Positions 61,101-64,000 of a stretch of 64,000 nucleotides of DNA are shown one piece after another. A program made the translations under genes and the position numbers. This DNA comes from Pteria penguin (lineage: Eukaryota > Mollusca > Bivalvia > Pterioida > Pteriidae): contig CM068588.1 of the NCBI GenBank assembly GCA_035048485.1, forward strand, positions 28,972,769 through 29,036,768, written 5' to 3'. The notes below the pieces were generated by a model, which was not told the DNA's origin, did not search any database, and worked only from the letters and a program-made list of their open reading frames with translations. Position 1 is the first letter of the stretch. The number at the start of each line of letters is the position of its first letter.

Positions 61101-63351
61101 ATTGTAAGTATCGCTACGAATTCAGAATAGGTTCTCACTTAAGTTATCTTTCTTATTATTTCTTTTCTCTCATTTGAAATTTACTCTACAATATATTGAA
61201 TTTTTAAAAAGGTTTGATAGTTCTTCTATTAATGCCATATGCTTTTAATTTTTTGTCATTTGCTCTAACAATTTGCATTATGTTGTTTTGGTGGTTTTGA
61301 TTTTTTATTTTCTTTCCATTACATTGTATCATAATGTTTGAATATAGGATATGCTTTATACATTTGCTTCTTTGTAATCATGCAATGATAGAGTATCAAT
61401 TTTGACTAGTTTCAAATGAAATAACCTAACCTTTAAATGAAGTGGTTTCAAATTTAAAAAAAAAAAAAAAATTTAAACTTTATTTATTTTACAACGATTA
61501 AGAAACAAGTTAACAACTTATATAAATCTTGTTCAAATAGTAAAGCATCTGTGTAAAGCACTTGTAAATAAATGTATTATTATATAGTTACTTGCTTATC
61601 TATGAACTTGCAGTTTAACTATCTAGAAATCAATTGTCAAAATATTTCTTATATCATTGATTAATGAAAAATTTTAAAAATATTGCATTCAAGTTGTTTT
61701 TTGGTCTATGATTTTAAGTTCAGGCAATGATATACTAACAATAATGACAAAACATTTCATTTGACAATCGTATATATGTAATTTTCTCTTGTAGAATTTA
61801 AACATTTTAATATTTCTGGGTTTTGTTCTAGTCTTTGTCATATATGATTCCTTACTATACTGTCACTATAATTTGTCAAACTTTTAAAACTTTTCAGTGG
61901 TTCACCATTTCGGTAAACAAGCAGTGTTATCGTATTTTATGATTTGTAATTAGTTCAACTATTTAAATATGATTTTGGAAATGATAATTTATTTATTTTT
62001 TGAAGACAGATATCTTTTATATTCAATTGATATTTGCATGAAATCTTTAATTTTTCTATTCATTTAATTCTGTGGTGTAAATGTTTAAAGAAATTATTCT
62101 TGTTTCTGTAAAATTTATGTCTTTGAATTTTACTTTCCAAATAACTGTAATGAGTTATGCACATATATGTGAAGTGAAAAATTCCCCAGAATAAACATAT
62201 TGAAATATAACTAAGCTTCAAAGGAAACTGGGAGGAATGTTACTATTTTCATTTCATTAATTTATGTTAGTTTAGATAATATTTTCATAAATGAAATATA
62301 ATGATCAGAAAAACAATACATATATAATAAGAGACTTAAAAACAAATAGTTACCACCTATCTCAGTTAATTTATGATAAAGAATACGTCAGGTTATCTAA
62401 CGATGAAACTTATTTTATATCAAACCAATTGATTTAAATGGAGTCCAAATTATCTTTAATATCAACAAGTTGTTATGTGTATTGATTTATTTGTTTGCAT
62501 ATTCTGAATTTTCATTTTTCATTTACAGTTCCAAGGGAGAATTGGACCATGATGAGTTCATGTTTTTCCTGACTGGTGGTGTAGGTCTAGAAAATAAATT
62601 GGCTAATCCCGCACCAACGTGGCTTACAGACAAAAGCTGGGATGAAATCTGTCGTCTAGCTGACCTGAAGAAGTTCAAAAAATTTAGGTACATAGAAAGC
62701 ACCGCTTAGAATATAGATGTGGTTAATATCAAACTTAACAACTATGTAATTCACATGAATAATATGCTTTGAAAATATTATGATGATTATTCTCTATAAT
62801 GATATAGATAAAAGTACCTGCATACCGTAGTTATATAAATCAAGTATCTACATCTAGGTAATTAATATTTAATTTAATCAGCTTCTGGACAGTTTTCACT
62901 AGTATTCCAGTTAATTAGAGTCAGAATGTAATAAAATACCAAAGCAGTGCCATTCTATCTTGAATGCCTGCTCCCCATCATTTGTGCAATAGTTATACGA
63001 TTTGTGTATTACACTCTTCCTCTTTTTTTCTGGATCAGAAGGTTCTAGGGTAATAGTGTTTAGTCTGTATTTGTTCCTCTTTCAGAGATTTTGCACTATA
63101 TAGGCCAGTTGATGGCTGAGAGTGGAATTTGTGTTCATAAACATTCCTCTTTTATGTACTATATTTGTGACATTCTCTTTATGGTGAACAAATGTGTGCT
63201 TTCTAGGGAACATTTCACTTCCCACCTGGATAAATGGGCTGAGTATTATAACTCGCGGGAACCACAAAATGAAGAATTACCCCAGCCATTCCAGAAGGAT
63301 TTAAATGACTTTCAAAGAATGATTGTTTTACGTGTCCTTAGACCAGACAAA
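28358..63351 (+). CDS. DNAH7: Axonemal dynein heavy chain, DNAH7/3/12 class (3' partial)
   Basis: This is a motor subunit of a single-headed inner dynein arm of motile cilia. Exons: 28358-28620, 28922-29012, 31835-32024, 32335-32410, 33272-33289, 34442-34600, 34912-34944, 35319-35514, 35720-36065, 36271-36362, 36712-36890, 37051-37312, 37450-38058, 38243-38428, 38638-38838, 39331-39525, 39731-40135, 41768-42370, 42523-42615, 42752-43144, 43370-43599, 43905-44316, 44532-44717, 44943-45068, 45473-45661, 46310-46455, 46866-47004, 47230-47589, 47801-48006, 48323-48397, 48748-48838, 50457-50635, 51200-51392, 51850-52011, 52450-52644, 53228-53524, 53806-54063, 54458-54679, 54903-55433, 55675-55820, 56105-56319, 57459-57651, 57849-58041, 58549-58721, one of four at 59383-61103, 62529-62687, 63207-63351. 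All phases agree over 10,152 nt (3,384 residues). The remaining ~640 residues (AAA6, C-terminus) lie beyond the window. The short tail fits DNAH7/3/12; which paralogue is uncertain, DNAH7 being my best match. Confidence 0.93.
29013..31834 (+). other. DNAH7: Large dynein intron, nothing recognised
   Basis: 2.8 kb of very AT-rich sequence lies between tail exons 2 and 3. A purine run (ggggaggggggagggag) sits near 29131-29147. I saw no repeat family, no coding homology and no structured RNA in it. Confidence 0.6.
32411..34441 (+). other. DNAH7: Dynein introns around the 18-nt exon
   Basis: Two AT-rich introns (32411-33271 and 33290-34441) flank only an 18-nt exon. A short (TA)n tract lies at 32518-32534. 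No mobile element was recognised. Confidence 0.6.
36580..36710 (+). repeat. (TTA)n microsatellite in a dynein intron
   Basis: Imperfect TTA/ATT repeats with TTATCAT interruptions end only a few bases before the acceptor of exon 36712. They form part of that exon's polypyrimidine region. The all-Ile and all-Tyr open frames here are artefacts of this repeat. Confidence 0.95.
36712..38058 (+). CDS. DNAH7: Dynein tail-to-linker region (three exons)
   Basis: Residues 489-838: exon 36712-36890 (VDCEDLKQ-type sequence, [20 protein letters not shown]), exon 37051-37312 ([36 protein letters not shown]) and the large exon 37450-38058 ([15 protein letters not shown], [40 protein letters not shown]). 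A basic/acidic run ([11 protein letters not shown]) near the end matches the charged loop seen in this class. A 168-residue antisense open frame over 37567-38073 is a shadow. Confidence 0.92.
38243..40135 (+). CDS. DNAH7: Dynein linker domain (DHC_N2), four exons
   Basis: Residues 839-1167. Landmarks: [90 protein letters not shown] and [20 protein letters not shown]. The linker is the mechanical lever that swings across the AAA ring in the power stroke. Wording is close to vertebrate DNAH7 over hundreds of residues. Confidence 0.95.
38960..39210 (+). repeat. Old diverged SINE copy in a dynein intron
   Basis: Worn versions of the SINE body are present: gttttagatgagactgtaaa, tcagtaaaagatcccttact, gcatcaggaaaatgcaccca and ttcttggtgtgatgtaaaat. 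The head (ccatagctcagtttgatcga) is only loosely tRNA-like. Borders are approximate. Confidence 0.5.
40136..41767 (+). other. DNAH7: Large dynein intron with AAGGTCA-type repeat
   Basis: The 1.6-kb intron lies before AAA1. Its 3' half (41150-41530) holds repeated aaggtcaa words (ccaaggtcaacgttactgtg, tcaaggtcactgttagcttt, caaggtcaaagctcaaaggt, ccaaggtcaaggtacatgta), similar in style to 16150-16500. The rest shows nothing recognisable. Confidence 0.6.
41768..43144 (+). CDS. DNAH7: Dynein AAA1, main ATPase site (three exons)
   Basis: Residues 1168-1530. The Walker A GPAGTGKT is at residues 1331-1338. Walker B (CFDEFNR, D1383-E1384) is in exon 42523-42615. Sensor and arginine regions ([40 protein letters not shown]) are in exon 42752-43144. 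All catalytic residues are present, so this is an active motor site. It is preceded by a 1.6-kb intron. Confidence 0.97.
43370..45661 (+). CDS. DNAH7: Dynein AAA2 (five exons)
   Basis: Residues 1531-1911. P-loop GEPFGCKT at 1612-1619, then [40 protein letters not shown] and [20 protein letters not shown]. Exon 44532-44717 has [20 protein letters not shown], and exon 45473-45661 has the lid ([20 protein letters not shown]). AAA2 binds but is not expected to hydrolyse ATP. Confidence 0.95.
46163..46245 (+). repeat. (TA)n(TG)n microsatellite
   Basis: About 28 TA units are followed by about 13 TG units in the intron before exon 46310-46455. Open frames reading YIYIYI and CVCVCV come from it. The unit count is probably polymorphic. 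Confidence 0.95.
46310..48838 (+). CDS. DNAH7: Dynein AAA3 (six exons)
   Basis: Residues 1912-2250. P-loop GPTGTGKS at 1966-1973, then [53 protein letters not shown] and [20 protein letters not shown]. Exons 47801-48006, 48323-48397 and 48748-48838 give the lid and the AAA3-AAA4 connection ([30 protein letters not shown]). AAA3 is the regulatory ATPase site, and its Walker motifs are intact. Confidence 0.95.
48839..50456 (+). other. DNAH7: Large dynein intron with two 6-nt exon-like sites
   Basis: The 1.6-kb AT-rich intron lies between the AAA3 lid and AAA4. It contains atag|ATTGAG|gtaatg (49105-49110) and atag|AGACGT|gtaagt (49304-49309), each phase-neutral. No repeats were recognised. Confidence 0.5.
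50457..52644 (+). CDS. DNAH7: Dynein AAA4 (four exons)
   Basis: Residues 2251-2493. Exon 51200-51392 has the P-loop GVGGSGRQS (2334-2342), with Arg where AAA1 and AAA3 have Lys, as is usual for AAA4 of axonemal dyneins. Exon 51850-52011 has [20 protein letters not shown] and [14 protein letters not shown]. Exon 52450-52644 has [20 protein letters not shown] with CCTIDWFQ. A short exon-like sequence at 51606-51632 precedes exon 51850. Confidence 0.95.
53228..55433 (+). CDS. DNAH7: Dynein stalk and microtubule-binding domain (four exons)
   Basis: Residues 2494-2929. Coiled coil 1: exons 53228-53524 and 53806-54063 ([20 protein letters not shown], Ala/Glu-rich [20 protein letters not shown]). 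The microtubule-binding domain is exon 54458-54679 ([40 protein letters not shown]). Coiled coil 2: exon 54903-55433 ([35 protein letters not shown]). The tip is contained in one exon. Its length is standard; the long flap of DNAH8/DNAH9-type arms is not seen. Confidence 0.95.
55675..58721 (+). CDS. DNAH7: Dynein AAA5 (five exons)
   Basis: Residues 2930-3235. Landmarks: [120 protein letters not shown] and [20 protein letters not shown]. The last exon ends LSIQER with a split codon (phase 2), the entry point to the alternative-exon cluster. Confidence 0.94.
56320..57458 (+). other. DNAH7: Large dynein intron in AAA5
   Basis: 1.1 kb of AT-rich sequence. A strong acceptor-like tract (ccccccctctgcttactcag) at 57119-57138 precedes an 18-nt phase-neutral exon-like segment (57139-57156). 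Nothing else was recognised. Confidence 0.5.
58127..58178 (+). repeat. (TA)n microsatellite
   Basis: About 26 TA units lie 85 nt after the donor of exon 57849-58041. They are intronic; the YIYIYI open frame is an artefact. Confidence 0.95.
58211..58300 (+). repeat. tRNA-derived SINE head, degenerate
   Basis: It reads gccgacatgactcactgctt, atttagctcaagaatggaaa and gtcatgggttcaaatcccag. The B-box ggttcaaatcc is intact; the A-box region (catgactcactgc) is damaged. It is a different tRNA-like head from the two types in SMC1A introns, and the expected body is not evident. Too degenerate for a functional tRNA. Confidence 0.55.
59383..59523 (+). CDS. DNAH7: Dynein alternative exon a (141 nt)
   Basis: It reads [41 protein letters not shown] and ends CANLLL. 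Acceptor AG at 59381-59382, donor GTGAGT at 59524. Its length and phases equal those of exons b, c and d. It is the most diverged copy: the near-invariant '[14 protein letters not shown]' of dyneins is '[14 protein letters not shown]' here. The frame is fully open, so it is not an obvious pseudo-exon. Confidence 0.82.
60014..60154 (+). CDS. DNAH7: Dynein alternative exon b (141 nt)
   Basis: It reads [41 protein letters not shown] and ends SSNIML. Acceptor at 60012-60013, donor GTAAGT at 60155. It differs from exon c at only four of 47 residues. It carries the canonical motif found in other axonemal dyneins. Confidence 0.9.
60489..60629 (+). CDS. DNAH7: Dynein alternative exon c (141 nt)
   Basis: It reads [41 protein letters not shown] and ends NCNIML. 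Acceptor at 60487-60488, donor GTAAGT at 60630. Introns on both sides are almost the same length (334 and 333 nt). The sequence is closest to the family consensus. Confidence 0.9.
60963..61103 (+). CDS. DNAH7: Dynein alternative exon d (141 nt)
   Basis: It reads [41 protein letters not shown] and ends CSNVLL. Acceptor at 60961-60962, donor GTAAGT at 61104. It is intermediate in divergence: [10 protein letters not shown] becomes [10 protein letters not shown] and TYSLY becomes TFLLY. A 1.4-kb intron follows before the constant exon 62529. Confidence 0.9.
61104..62528 (+). other. DNAH7: Intron after the alternative-exon cluster
   Basis: 1.4 kb of AT-rich sequence with a poly-A run at 61456-61471. 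I looked for a fifth copy of the 141-nt exon (DHF, YCN and FEKDK words) and found none. No mobile element was recognised. Confidence 0.65.
62529..63351 (+). CDS. DNAH7: Dynein start of AAA6 (two exons)
   Basis: Exon 62529-62687 reads [40 protein letters not shown] and ends LKKFKKF with a split Arg. Exon 63207-63351 starts [20 protein letters not shown] and ends VLRVLRPDK before GTAAGT. Both are conserved at the front of AAA6. A longer open frame upstream of 63207 is intron read-through, because the acceptor ttctag|gg restores the expected sequence exactly. Confidence 0.93.
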
Positions 63352-63484
63352 GTAAGTTGTTTTCTGTAAGATGGTCATTTACAAGCTTGAAAATTGACAT
63401 TTATATGTTATCTGTATATTCATTAAGCTACTGTATTTTTCATTGTAACTTATAATTTTGCTATGATTTATCTGAAACAAACAC

Positions 63485-63655
63485 CTGTAAATTTGATGAA
63501 TTTTGTCATTGGAACAGAAACCAATTATTTTGATGAATTTTGTCATGGAACAGACACTTATTATTTGATGAATTTTGTCAGGGAACAGACACTTATTATT
63601 TGATGAATTTTGTCAGGGAACAGACACCAATTATTTTGATGAATTTTGTCTTTGT
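63485..63655 (+). repeat. Short ~33-45-bp tandem repeat in a dynein intron
   Basis: tttgatgaattttgtca recurs with ggaacagacac spacers at about 63494, 63531, 63561, 63601 and 63637. Units vary in length (acaccaattattt, acacttatta). Non-coding. Confidence 0.85.
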
Positions 63656-64000
63656 ATTGATTCTTTAATAGATGGGTTATTCAATTTTCATTTGGCATTA
63701 TTTGTATTGAATGCTCTGTATTTATAGAAAGTGTATCTTTAAACCTTCAAAACCTTGCCTTATAAAGTGAAAGAAAAATAAGGCTTTGTGATCCTAGAAT
63801 TCTGAAAGAAATGATTGTATGATTCATATAGTGATAAATATATAACCATTCATGAGTAGATGAATAGCCATACAGAAATGTCTGTTGTTCACTTTGTGTT
63901 GTGACTGGGATATAACAGGGACATAAAAGTTCTGTAACATTATAGGACCTACATAGGCAAACTCCCTTGTTACCTCTGAAAGTGTTGGTTTGGTGACAGG

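Overview
The window is eukaryotic nuclear DNA from an AT-rich, intron-rich metazoan. It holds parts or all of three multi-exon genes. I rebuilt each by joining exons at splice sites, checking reading phase and comparing with remembered family sequences. Many tRNA-derived SINEs share a body carrying GATGAGACAGTAAAAACCGAGG and a tail of CAATCAATCA units. Together with a dispersed AAGGTCA-rich repeat and a 'ggaggggacta' repeat, this suggests a bivalve mollusc. That assignment is inference from remembered repeat families; no search was run.

Positions 1-15709 (+) hold the second half of SMC1A (cohesin ATPase): end of the hinge, returning coiled coil, SQ-rich linker and C-terminal ATPase head, with the normal stop. 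Its introns are crowded with a nearly complete piggyBac transposon (335-2905, TTAA on both sides, one in-frame stop), piggyBac relics, several SINEs, a 47-bp array that re-copies an exon end with its splice donor (4177-4692), a 62-bp array (6460-6958) and a five-copy ~275-bp satellite (12898-14393). Positions 15710-18645 are the spacer between two convergent genes, filled mainly by dispersed repeats.

Positions 18646-26936 (-) hold a complete IQUB gene (14 coding exons, 903 residues): acidic N-terminus, ubiquitin-like domain, IQ motif and a four-cysteine zinc ribbon. One intron uses a GC donor, and another carries a degenerate LINE tail. Positions 27225-27566 look like a shared divergent promoter with two CCAAT boxes in opposite orientation and an imperfect RFX X-box.

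Positions 28358-63351 (+) hold an axonemal dynein heavy chain of the DNAH7/DNAH3/DNAH12 class: 46 constitutive or cassette exons plus one slot filled by four alternative exons, 3,384 residues read, with the 3' end beyond the right edge. It shows tail, linker, AAA1-AAA4 with their P-loops, stalk and microtubule-binding domain, AAA5 and the start of AAA6.

The most striking observation is at 59383-61103. Four tandem exons of exactly 141 nt, with the same phase and homologous sequence, lie just after AAA5 and look mutually exclusive. They would give four motor-ring variants from one gene. IQUB (a radial-spoke protein) and this inner-arm dynein are a head-to-head pair of ciliary genes, so co-expression through the shared promoter is plausible.
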